Of a DNA stretch of 64,000 bases, positions 24,221 through 32,531 are shown one piece after another. Made by a program: the position numbers and the translations under genes. Source of the DNA: Enterovibrio sp051650965 (lineage in GTDB: Bacteria > Pseudomonadota > Gammaproteobacteria > Enterobacterales > Vibrionaceae). Below the pieces are notes generated by a model. It was not told where the DNA came from and did not search any database. It saw only the letters and a list, made by a program, of their open reading frames with translations. Where the stretch lies: the NCBI GenBank assembly GCA_051650965.1, contig JBOFRL010000023.1:1-64000 (forward strand), written 5' to 3'. Within the stretch, counting starts at the first letter, position 1; each line of letters starts with the position of its first letter.

Positions 24221-26803
24221 GTGCTCTATCCCCCACTCGCGCTGACTGACGCGCAGCTCACCTGCGATTTTTTAAAGCCGCAGCTGGCGCTTTTTGCCAA
24301 AAAGCAGCGCAGTCAGTTCGCGCAAGATCCCGCGGCAGTGGCGCAGCTTTTGCGCGAGCGCAGCCTGTACATCGACGCGCTGCTGCGCCGTTTGTGGCAG
24401 CCGCTGCAACATGCGCTGACGCTGGTCGCCGTTGGCGGCTATGGGTGCTGCGAGCTCCATCCTTGGTCAGATATTGATCTGCTCATTTTGCGCCCCGATG
24501 CAAGCACCGAGCATCCGCTTTGCCCCGCGCTGACGCAAAAAATTAGCCACGTCTTCACCCTGCTGTGGGATCTCAACCTGCACGTCGGCCATAGCGTGCG
24601 CACGCTGACACAATGCAAACAATTTGGCCAAAGCGACGTGCGTGTCGCGACCAGCTTGCAAGAAGCACGCTTTTTGTGTGGCGAGCAGGCGCTGTTTTTA
24701 CAGCTCCAGCAGCTGCTACAAGCACCTGATTTTTGGCCGCTGGATGAATTTTTTGCCGCAAAAGTGGCCGAGCAAAGTGCGCGCCACAGCCGCTTTCACA
24801 ACACCACGTACAATTTAGAGCCCGATCTTAAATCAAGCCCAGGCTGCCTTCGCGACATTCACACAGTCACTTGGATCATCAAGCGCAGTCAGCAGCAAAG
24901 CGCGCAGCCGCTTTTAACCTGCAGCGAGCAGCAGCAACTTGAAGCGTGCCAGCAGCAGCTGTCGCAGCTGCGGTTTGCGCTGCATTTGCAAACCTCTCGC
25001 CCCGATAATCGCCTCACTTTCGCTCATCAAACTGCGGTTGCCAAGCAGCTTGGCTATCAAGGTGAAACGCACCATGCCGTTGAACAGCTGATGAAAAATT
25101 TTTATCGCACATCGCACTGCGTAAGTGAACTCAATCACTTGCTGCTCAACCTGTTTTCTCTCTCGCTGGCTAAGGCGGACAACACGCAATCAGACGTAAC
25201 GCTGGATCGCGATTTTTATAAAAGAGGCGCGCAAATCGCCGTTTTTGATACGCATCTTTTCACGCGGCAGCCCGCCGCGCTCATCACGCTTTTTTTGCAT
25301 ATTGCCGATGATCGCAGCATCACAGCGCTAGCCGCGCCAACGCTGCGCGCAGTAAAGCAGGCGCTCACAGCGCGCTGCACTCCTTTGCAAAATGACGCCG
25401 CAGCCCGCGCGCAGTTTATTCAGCTACTGCAGCATCCAAACGCGCTAGAGCGCGCACTGCCGCTCTTGCATCAGCACGACGTGCTCGCCGCCTACTTGCC
25501 GGACTGGCAAAATGTGAGCGGCCTGATGCAATTTAATCTTTTTCACGCTTACACGGTCGATGAACACACCATGCGCCTGCTCGCGCATTTTCACTTTTTT
25601 AGTCTGCCGGAGAGCCGCGACGCGCATCCGTTAAGCCACGCCGCGTTCGCCAAACTTGATAAGCTGCCACTGCTTGTCGCCGCGCTTTTTCATGATATCG
25701 GCAAAGGCGAAACGGGCGATCACAGTGAAATTGGCAGCCACAAGGCGCGCCAATTTTGCCAGCTACATCAGCTTGCCTACGCGCAAACTGAGCTTGTGAT
25801 CTGGCTTGTCGCTGAGCATTTGACCTTGTCGCTCACCGCGCAGCGTAAAGATCTGCGCGACCCACAAGTGATTGAAGAATTTGCCCAAAAAGTGCAAAGC
25901 GCACAGCGACTGCACTATTTATTGTGCCTTACGGTCGCCGATATTAACGCCACCAACCCAACGCTTTGGAATAGCTGGAAAAAAGCGCTGATCAGCGAGC
26001 TTTATAGCGCGACATTGCACCAGTTAGAAAATCGCGCCCCAGCGGCGCTGACGCAGCACCGCCGCATTCGTCAGGCGCAGCACAACGCGCTGCCGCAGCT
26101 GCAAAAACAAGGTGTTGATGAAAAAAGTGTCCGCCAATTATGGCAACGGTTACCGGCCGATTATTTTTTGCGCCACCGCGATGAGCTGATCATCTGGCAT
26201 AGCTTGCAAATTTTGCAATCACGCGAGCTGCCGCTGGTGGTATTCAGTGGCAAACGAAAACGCGGCGGCGATGAGCTGTTTGTTTATACCCATGATAAAC
26301 CTGCGCTTTTTTCGCGCATTGTAACCGCGCTGGACAGAAAAAAGATCAACGTACACGACGCGCAAATTATCACCAGCAAGGACGGCTTTACCCTCGACAC
26401 TTTCGTGCTGCTTAATGAAAGCAATCAGCCGATCGCGGCTAATCGCCACAGCTCGATCATTCAAGCGGTGAAAAAAGAGCTTACGCAGACGCAGCTTGCG
26501 TCGCCCAATTTCCTTTCGACTCCTAAACTTGCGCCTTTTAACTTCAACGCCCGCGTCCATTTTTCGCGCTCAAGCAGCAGCAAACAGACAGTGTTAGAGC
26601 TCGTGGCGCTCGATACGCCGGGCCTGCTGGCGCGCATTGGCGCCGTGTTTGCCGCGCAAAAAATTGTGCTGCGCTCAGCGCGGATCTCAACGGTGGGCGA
26701 GCGCGCGGAAAATCAATTCGTTTTGGCCAATGAACAGCGTCAAGCACTCAGCAACTTAGACAAACAGCAGCTTAAAAACGCACTGCTTACAGCCATTTCT
26801 TAA
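24221..26803 (+). CDS. glnD: Bifunctional uridylyltransferase/uridylyl-removing enzyme GlnD
   Basis: A nitrogen sensor that adds UMP to PII when glutamine is low and removes it when high. From the GTG at 24221 it has 860 residues (E. coli 890). The nucleotidyltransferase motif GGYGCCELHPWSDIDLL lies at ~72-88. The HD hydrolase domain shows FHDIGKGETGDHSEIGSHK near 490. Two C-terminal ACT domains begin around ELFVYTHDKPALFSRI and VLELVALDTPGLLARI. AGGA lies 6 bases before the GTG. The frame also permits a TTG at 24197, without a ribosome site. No PII gene is in view. Confidence 0.97.
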   Translation: MLYPPLALTDAQLTCDFLKPQLALFAKKQRSQFAQDPAAVAQLLRERSLYIDALLRRLWQPLQHALTLVAVGGYGCCELHPWSDIDLLILRPDASTEHPLCPALTQKISHVFTLLWDLNLHVGHSVRTLTQCKQFGQSDVRVATSLQEARFLCGEQALFLQLQQLLQAPDFWPLDEFFAAKVAEQSARHSRFHNTTYNLEPDLKSSPGCLRDIHTVTWIIKRSQQQSAQPLLTCSEQQQLEACQQQLSQLRFALHLQTSRPDNRLTFAHQTAVAKQLGYQGETHHAVEQLMKNFYRTSHCVSELNHLLLNLFSLSLAKADNTQSDVTLDRDFYKRGAQIAVFDTHLFTRQPAALITLFLHIADDRSITALAAPTLRAVKQALTARCTPLQNDAAARAQFIQLLQHPNALERALPLLHQHDVLAAYLPDWQNVSGLMQFNLFHAYTVDEHTMRLLAHFHFFSLPESRDAHPLSHAAFAKLDKLPLLVAALFHDIGKGETGDHSEIGSHKARQFCQLHQLAYAQTELVIWLVAEHLTLSLTAQRKDLRDPQVIEEFAQKVQSAQRLHYLLCLTVADINATNPTLWNSWKKALISELYSATLHQLENRAPAALTQHRRIRQAQHNALPQLQKQGVDEKSVRQLWQRLPADYFLRHRDELIIWHSLQILQSRELPLVVFSGKRKRGGDELFVYTHDKPALFSRIVTALDRKKINVHDAQIITSKDGFTLDTFVLLNESNQPIAANRHSSIIQAVKKELTQTQLASPNFLSTPKLAPFNFNARVHFSRSSSSKQTVLELVALDTPGLLARIGAVFAAQKIVLRSARISTVGERAENQFVLANEQRQALSNLDKQQLKNALLTAIS

Positions 26804-26972
26804 ACGAAAATCTGGCGCACTTTTTTTATAAAGTTAAAACTCCCTTTAAAAACAGCGATCTTTACCTGCCGTAATATTTATTTTGTTACCACATTTTTTC
26901 AATTTACCGCAAAATAACAAAGACGTTTAACCTTGGCAAACAAGCACTTGCCAATTCATTAGTCGAAACAGC

Positions 26973-27986
26973 ATGATAGAAAAAAATTTCACCTCACTTT
27001 TTACGCTATGCGACTTTATGATCTTCGATTTGGGGCGACGTGTCACACCCATCAGTAAAGCGCAATTTGCTGATCTTGAACAAAATCGCGCGCCTTATCC
27101 TTACCCTGTACAAAAAAGGGCACAATTTGCGATCAGCTACTGGCAAGGCGAGCAAGAGCCGTGGATCTGGTTTGTGCAGCTGCCTTTAGACGAGCGCGGG
27201 CTGTTAAAGCAGACGGCGCTGCACGATTTTATTGACTGGCTTGCTAAGGCGCTTGATGGCGCAGAAAAGCTGCCCGACGGCGCTAGCAACCCTTTCATTT
27301 TTACGCCGCACGACGATAAAAGGGCAGTTTTTCACGCCAAACTGTCAAAAGCGTTAAATAAAGCTCCTAGCCACTTTTACGCGGCCGTGCAACATTACTG
27401 TGATAACGAGCAAACTTGGCAAACTTGGCAACAGCTTGGCTTACAAGGGATCGCTGAGCTTTGCGTGCGCTTAGACGAGAAAGAAAATCAGCAGCGCATC
27501 ATTAATGCGTTGCAAAACATGCCAGTGACACCCTTGTATGCTCTATTAGGCAGCTTGGAGCATTGCAGCGTGCCAACATGCATTGCCAAGCAGATCTTCG
27601 TTAAAATTGAACAACTTCTTTGCGACTTACAACCTGACATTTTTTTGCTCGCCGCCCTTGTGCGCTCGCTTGCAGGCGCGCCAAGCGAGTTTTATCCTCA
27701 AGTTATTGCATTGATAAATAACAACAAAATTTTACAACACCACGAAATTTTACTCGCTTTGCTTGGTCGAAACTGGCAAATGTTAGCCAGCGACGAGCAT
27801 TTGCAGCACTACCTAACGTGGGTCGCTGAGCAAGAGCTGCCGCAATTTTTTGCGCAAATCATCAGCGACTGTGCCACACTGCCTGCGCTACGTGCGCAAT
27901 TTCTCACATTGCTGCACAAGAAAAGCACGCCACAGCTTGAGTTGGCCTTACAAAAATTACAAAAACAGCTAAAGGAGCGCGCATGA
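26973..27986 (+). CDS. DUF3549 family protein
   Basis: 337 residues of unknown function, matching the DUF3549 family found in Vibrio, Shewanella and relatives. The typical N-terminus FDLGRRVTPISKAQFADLEQNRAPYPYPVQ (in part ~18-47) and IWFVQLPLDERGLL (~68-81) are visible. The rest is helical and Leu/Gln-rich with no catalytic motif I recognise and no signal peptide. The start ATG lacks a strong ribosome site. It overlaps the DUF3301 gene by 4 bases (ATGA), so the two are co-translated. In related genomes this pair lies next to truC, syd and queF; here only queF remains nearby. Confidence 0.88.
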   Translation: MIEKNFTSLFTLCDFMIFDLGRRVTPISKAQFADLEQNRAPYPYPVQKRAQFAISYWQGEQEPWIWFVQLPLDERGLLKQTALHDFIDWLAKALDGAEKLPDGASNPFIFTPHDDKRAVFHAKLSKALNKAPSHFYAAVQHYCDNEQTWQTWQQLGLQGIAELCVRLDEKENQQRIINALQNMPVTPLYALLGSLEHCSVPTCIAKQIFVKIEQLLCDLQPDIFLLAALVRSLAGAPSEFYPQVIALINNNKILQHHEILLALLGRNWQMLASDEHLQHYLTWVAEQELPQFFAQIISDCATLPALRAQFLTLLHKKSTPQLELALQKLQKQLKERA

Positions 27987-28285
27987 TTGGGGATCTGATT
28001 GCCATTTTATTCACGGTCAGCGTAATTTTTTTGTTCTGGCAACAGCGCCGTCAAAGTGAAATCGCCAAGGCGCACATCACGCAGCGCTGCGAGCAGCACG
28101 ACCTGCAACTGCTGTCCATCGCGCGCGGCAAGCACCACTTTGGCACGCCCAAGCAGCGCTTTGCCGTCACAACGGAATACCATTTTGAGTTTTCCGTCAA
28201 CGGGGTAAATTGCTATCAAGGGCTTGCCGTCATGCGCGGATTGCAGCTGCAAAAAATTCACATCCCCCCTTACCCCATCGCCTAG
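27983..28285 (+). CDS. DUF3301 family membrane-anchored protein
   Basis: 100 residues. One hydrophobic segment at ~3-20 (GDLIAILFTVSVIFLFW) is followed by the conserved WQQRR-x-SE(I/L)A pattern and CEQHDLQLLSIARGKHHF, both typical of DUF3301. The C-terminal part is a small beta-rich domain, probably cytoplasmic by the positive-inside rule. An AAGGAG ribosome site lies in the end of the DUF3549 gene. Function is unknown. Confidence 0.88.
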   Translation: MIGDLIAILFTVSVIFLFWQQRRQSEIAKAHITQRCEQHDLQLLSIARGKHHFGTPKQRFAVTTEYHFEFSVNGVNCYQGLAVMRGLQLQKIHIPPYPIA

Positions 28286-28305
28286 CCCGCAACGCTCAAA
28301 TAGCG

Positions 28306-28323
28306 TGTGAGATTTTTCTTACA
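28306..28323. promoter_or_regulatory. UvrY/GacA-type activator site upstream of csrB
   Basis: TGTGAG-ATTTTT-CTTACA differs at one base from the palindrome TGTAAG-N6-CTTACA known for GacA/UvrY at csr/rsm small RNA genes. It lies about 90-95 bases upstream of the csrB -10 box. This implies BarA/UvrY (GacS/GacA) control of the RNA. Confidence 0.75.
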
Positions 28324-28399
28324 CGCTCGTAGGATAAAGCAGTTAAAAAAAGACTTTTTCTGCGACACTCAAAAACAAAACCCTTTAAAAACAATGAGT

Positions 28400-28405
28400 T
28401 ATAAT
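28400..28405 (+). promoter_or_regulatory. -10 box of the csrB promoter
   Basis: A perfect TATAAT is positioned 7 bases before the predicted RNA start (GAGTCC near 28413). There is no good -35, as expected for an activator-dependent promoter. Confidence 0.65.
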
Positions 28406-28411
28406 TAATAA

Positions 28412-28799
28412 AGAGTCCTACATTTACATTGCTGGAGCAAGCTCACAATATGCACCGTTGTTTTGTTTTCACAATCATTTAATCTTTTCCTTGTTCACGG
28501 AGATAAAGCAACATGTTGTAGCAGTAAGAACATAGGGAAATGAACGAGTTACAAAATTTAGCAGGACGCTAGATCGCAATATTGGCAGGATGTAAAGAAT
28601 TTATCAGGAAGATAAAGCGCTAAAGATGGATCTTTAGCTGATCAGGAAGATCGCAGGACACCTCCGGGATAGGAGGATATGGATAAAGTCAATGGAATTT
28701 GACCTATTATCAAGGGACTGAACGCAGGATGCACTTTTGTAGCCAGATTGCTACACGGTTGGCGGGGGCGATGCAAATCGCGCCCTTTCTTCCTTTTTT
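28412..28799 (+). ncRNA. csrB: CsrB-type CsrA-sequestering RNA
   Basis: About 388 bases without an open frame but with 16 GGA motifs, many in the CsrA-favoured forms CAGGA, CAGGAAG and CAGGATG (around 28562, 28587, 28605, 28642, 28654 and 28726), several in small hairpin loops such as CCTCCGGGATAGGAGG. It opens with GAGTCC after a TATAAT box and ends in a G/C hairpin (GGGGGCGAT-GCAA-ATCGCGCCC, one mismatch) with a T-rich tail ending near 28799. E. coli CsrB has 369 bases and lies in the same neighbourhood (syd/queF). It should titrate the CsrA encoded at 4460-4666. The exact 5' end is inferred. Confidence 0.9.
28765..28799 (+). terminator. csrB terminator
   Basis: G/C-rich stem GGGGGCGAT / ATCGCGCCC with a GCAA tetraloop and one mismatch, followed by TTTCTTCCTTTTTT. 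Confidence 0.85.
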
Positions 28800-29142
28800 C
28801 TGCTTTTGCACCGCACTGACACACTCACCTTAAACACTACTTTTTCCACACTATTTTCCACACTAAAAACCTTCATTTTTTATACGCGAATTTTCACGCT
28901 TTTTCGCAAGCACAGCCCCCTTTTTTCGCAAGCTTTGCCACACAGCAAAATTCTCATCCATTGAGCGCATAAAGCGGCTGCAAAAGCGCGCCTCAATTTA
29001 TGAATTTTGGTGAGATTGCTGCCATAACCCCCTATAAATTGGGGAAAAGCGCCAAACAACGCAAAATAACTGATTGCAATTTAATCATTTTTTTTATATC
29101 GATACTCTAACGATCACTACAACTTACAATTTTTTAAAAATT
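28800..29142. other. 343-base region between csrB and queF
   Basis: There is no gene. A CCCC...GGGG hairpin (CCCCCTATAAATTGGGG) lies at about 29029-29045. I tested this region for a preQ1 riboswitch because queF follows and could not fit the known consensus. The queF promoter must lie here, but I cannot place it with confidence. Confidence 0.5.
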
Positions 29143-29988
29143 ATGACCCAATACCTACAAACAGAAGAGCTCTCCTGCTTAACACTAGGAAAAACTATCG
29201 CATACAACTCAGACTACGATCCAAGCTTGCTGCAAGGGGTTTCGCGCCGCCTTGGCCGCGAAGGGCTAAAACTAGAAAATGCGCTGCCATTTAGCGGCGT
29301 TGATCTTTGGACGCTGTACGAGCTTTCTTGGCTCAATGCTAACGGGTTGCCGCAAGTGGCCATCGGCGAGGTGCGAATTCCGGACTCGACCCCCAAACTC
29401 ATCGAGTCAAAATCGTTCAAACTTTATCTCAACAGCTTAAATCAAACTCGCTTCACATCTTGGCAACAAGTGACTGATACGCTGATACAAGATCTCTCAC
29501 AAGCGGCGGGCGGGCCGGTCAGCGTGCAGCTGTTTCCGCTAAAACATTTTACCAATACGCCAGTAGTTGCTTTTGATGGTGTCAATATCGACCAGCAAAA
29601 TATCACTATCGACAGCTTTGATTTTGACCCGCAAATTTTGCATGGCGCAGCGACGGGGCCAACGGTCACAGAAAAGCTGCACAGCGATCTGCTTAAATCC
29701 AACTGCCTTATTACCAACCAGCCCGACTGGGGCTCGATTTGCATCAGCTACACCGGCAAGCAGATCAACAAAGAAAAGCTATTGCGCTACATCGTCTCGT
29801 TTCGCATGCATAGCGAGTTTCACGAGCAGTGCGTTGAGCGCATTTTCAGCGACATTTTGCACTTTTGTAAGCCGGATCTGCTCACTGTGTATGCGCGCTA
29901 CACGCGCCGCGGCGGTCTTGAGATCAACCCTTACCGCACCAATAAAAATTCGCAGCCGCAGCAAAATTTGCGCTTGGCGCGTCAATAA
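29143..29988 (+). CDS. queF: NADPH-dependent 7-cyano-7-deazaguanine reductase QueF
   Basis: Reduces preQ0 to preQ1 in queuosine biosynthesis. From the ATG at 29143 it has 281 residues, the long two-domain (YqcD-type II) form. The nucleophile is Cys188 in SNCLITNQPDWGSI, with the NADPH-binding region around ESKSFKLYLNS (~84-94) and the substrate-binding FHEQCVERIF. The frame extends 23 codons upstream to 29074, but that part does not resemble QueF. No clear ribosome site precedes 29143. Other queuosine genes are not in the window. Confidence 0.96.
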   Translation: MTQYLQTEELSCLTLGKTIAYNSDYDPSLLQGVSRRLGREGLKLENALPFSGVDLWTLYELSWLNANGLPQVAIGEVRIPDSTPKLIESKSFKLYLNSLNQTRFTSWQQVTDTLIQDLSQAAGGPVSVQLFPLKHFTNTPVVAFDGVNIDQQNITIDSFDFDPQILHGAATGPTVTEKLHSDLLKSNCLITNQPDWGSICISYTGKQINKEKLLRYIVSFRMHSEFHEQCVERIFSDILHFCKPDLLTVYARYTRRGGLEINPYRTNKNSQPQQNLRLARQ

Positions 29989-30303
29989 CTGAGCCTTAAA
30001 CGAAAAATGCTGTCGATTTTTAGCCCTTTGCAACAAAATCGGCAGCAACCAGCCATTTAGCCGCAAAATCAAGCCCAACCGCTTTGATTTGCTGATATTG
30101 TTGCATATACAGTCGTAAGCCATCTGCGAAAATAACCCGATGATCGCTGCAAAATTTGTGAAAAGTCACCTACAAATCAGCAAAAAAATGGTCTAACAGC
30201 CACCTTTCGTATTATTGTCTATCAACGCAATCTTTTTATTTGTAATGCATTTTATATAGCTAACTTGCTACTTTTTACGAAAAAGTGATCCAGAGGAGAT
30301 AGT
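29989..30303. other. Intergenic region between queF and ppnN with a hairpin
   Basis: 315 bases. GCTGTCGATTTT (30009-30020) and AAAATCGGCAGC (30035-30046) form a 12-pair stem with one G-T pair and a 14-base loop, just after queF. No T run follows on the plus strand, so it is a weak terminator at best. The rest is the ppnN upstream region, ending in a strong AGAGGAG ribosome site. Confidence 0.5.
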
Positions 30304-31662
30304 ATGAATATCAGTATCGATCCGGTTGGCGCGATGGATCAGCTTTCACAACTTGAGGTTGACCGGCTTAAAAACTCAGCCAAAAGTCAGCTATATCGGC
30401 TGTATCGCAACTGCTCGCTGGCCGTGCTTAATTCCGGCAGCCATACAGACAGCTCGCGTGCCCTGCTTGAACAATATAAAAGCTTTGAAATCAAATTGTT
30501 ACGTCGTGAGCGCGGAGTGAAACTCGAGTTAACCGATCCTCCCGAGCAAGCTTTTGTTGACGGAAAAATTATTCGCAGCATTCAAAGCCATATGTTTGCT
30601 GTGCTGCGCGACATTATCCACGTCAGCGCGCAGCTTGAGCAATCGCACGCCTTTGATCCTACCAATTCGGCGCACATTACTAACTTAATTTTCAATATCT
30701 TACGCAATGCGCGCGCGCTAATTCCAGGCAAAGATCCCGACATGGTGGTCTGCTGGGGCGGCCACTCTATCAACCCGACCGAATACGCCTACACGCGCGA
30801 CGTCGGTCACGAGCTTGGGCTGCGCGAGCTTAATGTCTGCACAGGCTGCGGGCCTGGCGCGATGAAAGGCCCGATGAAAGGCGCCTCGATTGGCCATGCA
30901 AAGCAGCGGTTAGTCGGCGGGCGCTTTTTGGGGCTGACCGAGCCATCAATCATTGCCGCTGAGCCGCCAAATCCAGTGGTGAACGAGCTTGTCATTTTGC
31001 CCGATATCGAAAAGCGCCTTGAAGCATTTGTGCGCGTTGCACACGCCATTATCATTTTTCCAGGCGGCGCGGGCACAGCGGAAGAGCTTTTGTACCTCAT
31101 AGGCATCATGATGCACCCAGATAACCGTCATCAGCCAATGCCGATAATTTTGACGGGCCCTAAAGAGAGCGCTAGCTATTTCCAAGTTATTCATGAATTT
31201 ATACGCGACATACTTGGCGAAGAAGCGACGCAATACTACAAAATCATCATCGACGACCCTGCGCAAGTGGCACGAACCATCAAGCATGCAATGCAGGACG
31301 TTAAAGCGCACCGCCGCGCCAATGATGACTCTTACAGCTTTAACTGGTCGCTCAAAGTGTCGCCGCAGTTCCAGCAACCCTTTGATCCGTCACACGAAAA
31401 TATGGCAGCTTTAGATCTGCATATGGATCAAAAACCTGAGCTGCTCGCCTGTGCACTGCGCCAAGCGTTTTCCGGCATTGTCGCGGGCAACGTGAAAGAA
31501 GAAGGCATTTTAGCGATTGAAAAACACGGGCCATTCAAAATCAACGGTGACAGCGTGTTAATGCAAAAAATGGACAAATTGCTGCGCGATTTTGTAGCAC
31601 AAGGCCGCATGAAATTGCCTGGCGCGCAATACATTCCGTGCTATGAAATAATCCAGTCCTAA
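30304..31662 (+). CDS. ppnN: Pyrimidine/purine nucleotide 5'-monophosphate nucleosidase PpnN
   Basis: Cleaves nucleoside monophosphates to base and ribose 5-phosphate; in E. coli it is bound and controlled by (p)ppGpp. It has 452 residues (E. coli YgdH 454). The Rossmann-like LOG domain shows VVCWGGHSINPTEY (~144-157), GCGPGAMKGPMKGA and the PGGAGTAEELLY signature near 257-268. N- and C-terminal regulatory domains flank it. The ATG has GGAGA 5 bases upstream. It is followed by xni, as in several gammaproteobacteria. Confidence 0.96.
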   Translation: MNISIDPVGAMDQLSQLEVDRLKNSAKSQLYRLYRNCSLAVLNSGSHTDSSRALLEQYKSFEIKLLRRERGVKLELTDPPEQAFVDGKIIRSIQSHMFAVLRDIIHVSAQLEQSHAFDPTNSAHITNLIFNILRNARALIPGKDPDMVVCWGGHSINPTEYAYTRDVGHELGLRELNVCTGCGPGAMKGPMKGASIGHAKQRLVGGRFLGLTEPSIIAAEPPNPVVNELVILPDIEKRLEAFVRVAHAIIIFPGGAGTAEELLYLIGIMMHPDNRHQPMPIILTGPKESASYFQVIHEFIRDILGEEATQYYKIIIDDPAQVARTIKHAMQDVKAHRRANDDSYSFNWSLKVSPQFQQPFDPSHENMAALDLHMDQKPELLACALRQAFSGIVAGNVKEEGILAIEKHGPFKINGDSVLMQKMDKLLRDFVAQGRMKLPGAQYIPCYEIIQS

Positions 31663-31678
31663 GCTGCTCCCCCAACTT

Positions 31679-31706
31679 CCCTAAAGCTAAAGATTTAGCT
31701 TTAGGG
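31679..31706 (+). terminator. Perfect 13-base hairpin after ppnN
   Basis: CCCTAAAGCTAAA and TTTAGCTTTAGGG are exact complements with almost no loop, starting 16 bases after the ppnN stop. No strong T run follows, only a moderately T-rich stretch after about ten bases, so termination is plausible but not certain. Confidence 0.55.
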
Positions 31707-31760
31707 CTAGTTATCATTTTCTTCAAGTAATACAATTAGTTCTTTTTTGATACCTTTGCT

Positions 31761-32531
31761 ATGTCACCACACCTTGTGATCCTTGATGCGCAAAATTTAT
31801 TGCGCCGTATCCACAGCGTTCAAAAAGATCCTAATGATATCAATGCGATAGCAAAGCAGTGGACGCAAGTAATGCAAACGACGCTGCGCCACACCACGCC
31901 AAGCCACGCGCTGGCCGTGTTCGCTAACAGCGCGCAGCAAGAGTGCTGGCGCAAGCAGCTGCTGCCAAGTTATCTGCAAAATCGCCCGCCGCAGCCGCCA
32001 TCGCTCACGCAAGCGCTTGAGCAGGCGCAAAAAATTTGCAGCGAGCAGCACTTAGCACGCAGTCCCACCGCGCATCACACAGAAGATTTTATCGCGACCT
32101 TAATTACCAAAGCTTGCGCGGCAGGCAGCAAAGTCACTCTGATCAGCAGTGATCAGCGCTTTTGCCAGCTGCTGAGCCTGCCAAATTTTGCCATTCGCGA
32201 CTATTTTGCAAGCCGCTGGCTCAATGCTGAATTTGTGCAACAAAAATTCGCACTCAATCACGAGCAGCTTACTGATTTTTGGGGACTTTCAGGAATAACT
32301 CGGCGCAATATTTCAGGCATTGCCGGCATTGGCAGCCAAACGGCAAGCCTGTTGCTGCAGCAATTTGGTTCGCTTGAAGCCATTTTTGCCCAGATGGCTA
32401 CGCTCGAAAATAAATGGCAAAAAAAGCTCGCGGGGCAATACGCGCTCGCCTGCACTTGCAAGCAAGTCGCGGGACTAAAAACCGACTTGCCCCTTGGGAT
32501 CAACTTTAATCAGCTGCGGCTCACGCTTTAG
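31761..32531 (+). CDS. xni: Flap endonuclease Xni (ExoIX family)
   Basis: A protein related to the 5'-3' nuclease domain of DNA polymerase I; it binds and trims flap structures. It has 256 residues (E. coli 251). The N-terminus LVILDAQNLLRRIHSV holds the first metal-binding Asp; HHTEDFIATL replaces the usual EADD region seen in polymerase I, as expected for Xni proteins lacking one metal site. The helix-hairpin-helix SGIAGIGSQTASLLLQQFGSLEAI lies at ~184-211. Its end overlaps the end of convergent tcdA by 11 bases. Confidence 0.94.
   Translation: MSPHLVILDAQNLLRRIHSVQKDPNDINAIAKQWTQVMQTTLRHTTPSHALAVFANSAQQECWRKQLLPSYLQNRPPQPPSLTQALEQAQKICSEQHLARSPTAHHTEDFIATLITKACAAGSKVTLISSDQRFCQLLSLPNFAIRDYFASRWLNAEFVQQKFALNHEQLTDFWGLSGITRRNISGIAGIGSQTASLLLQQFGSLEAIFAQMATLENKWQKKLAGQYALACTCKQVAGLKTDLPLGINFNQLRLTL

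Noticed and set aside
28642..28824. A short minus-strand frame opposite csrB
   Set aside because: It has no ribosome site and lies antisense to a region fully explained as a GGA-rich regulatory RNA with terminator.
28990..29142. preQ1 riboswitch upstream of queF
   Set aside because: A CCCC...GGGG hairpin is present, but I could not fit the preQ1-I or preQ1-II consensus or pseudoknot.
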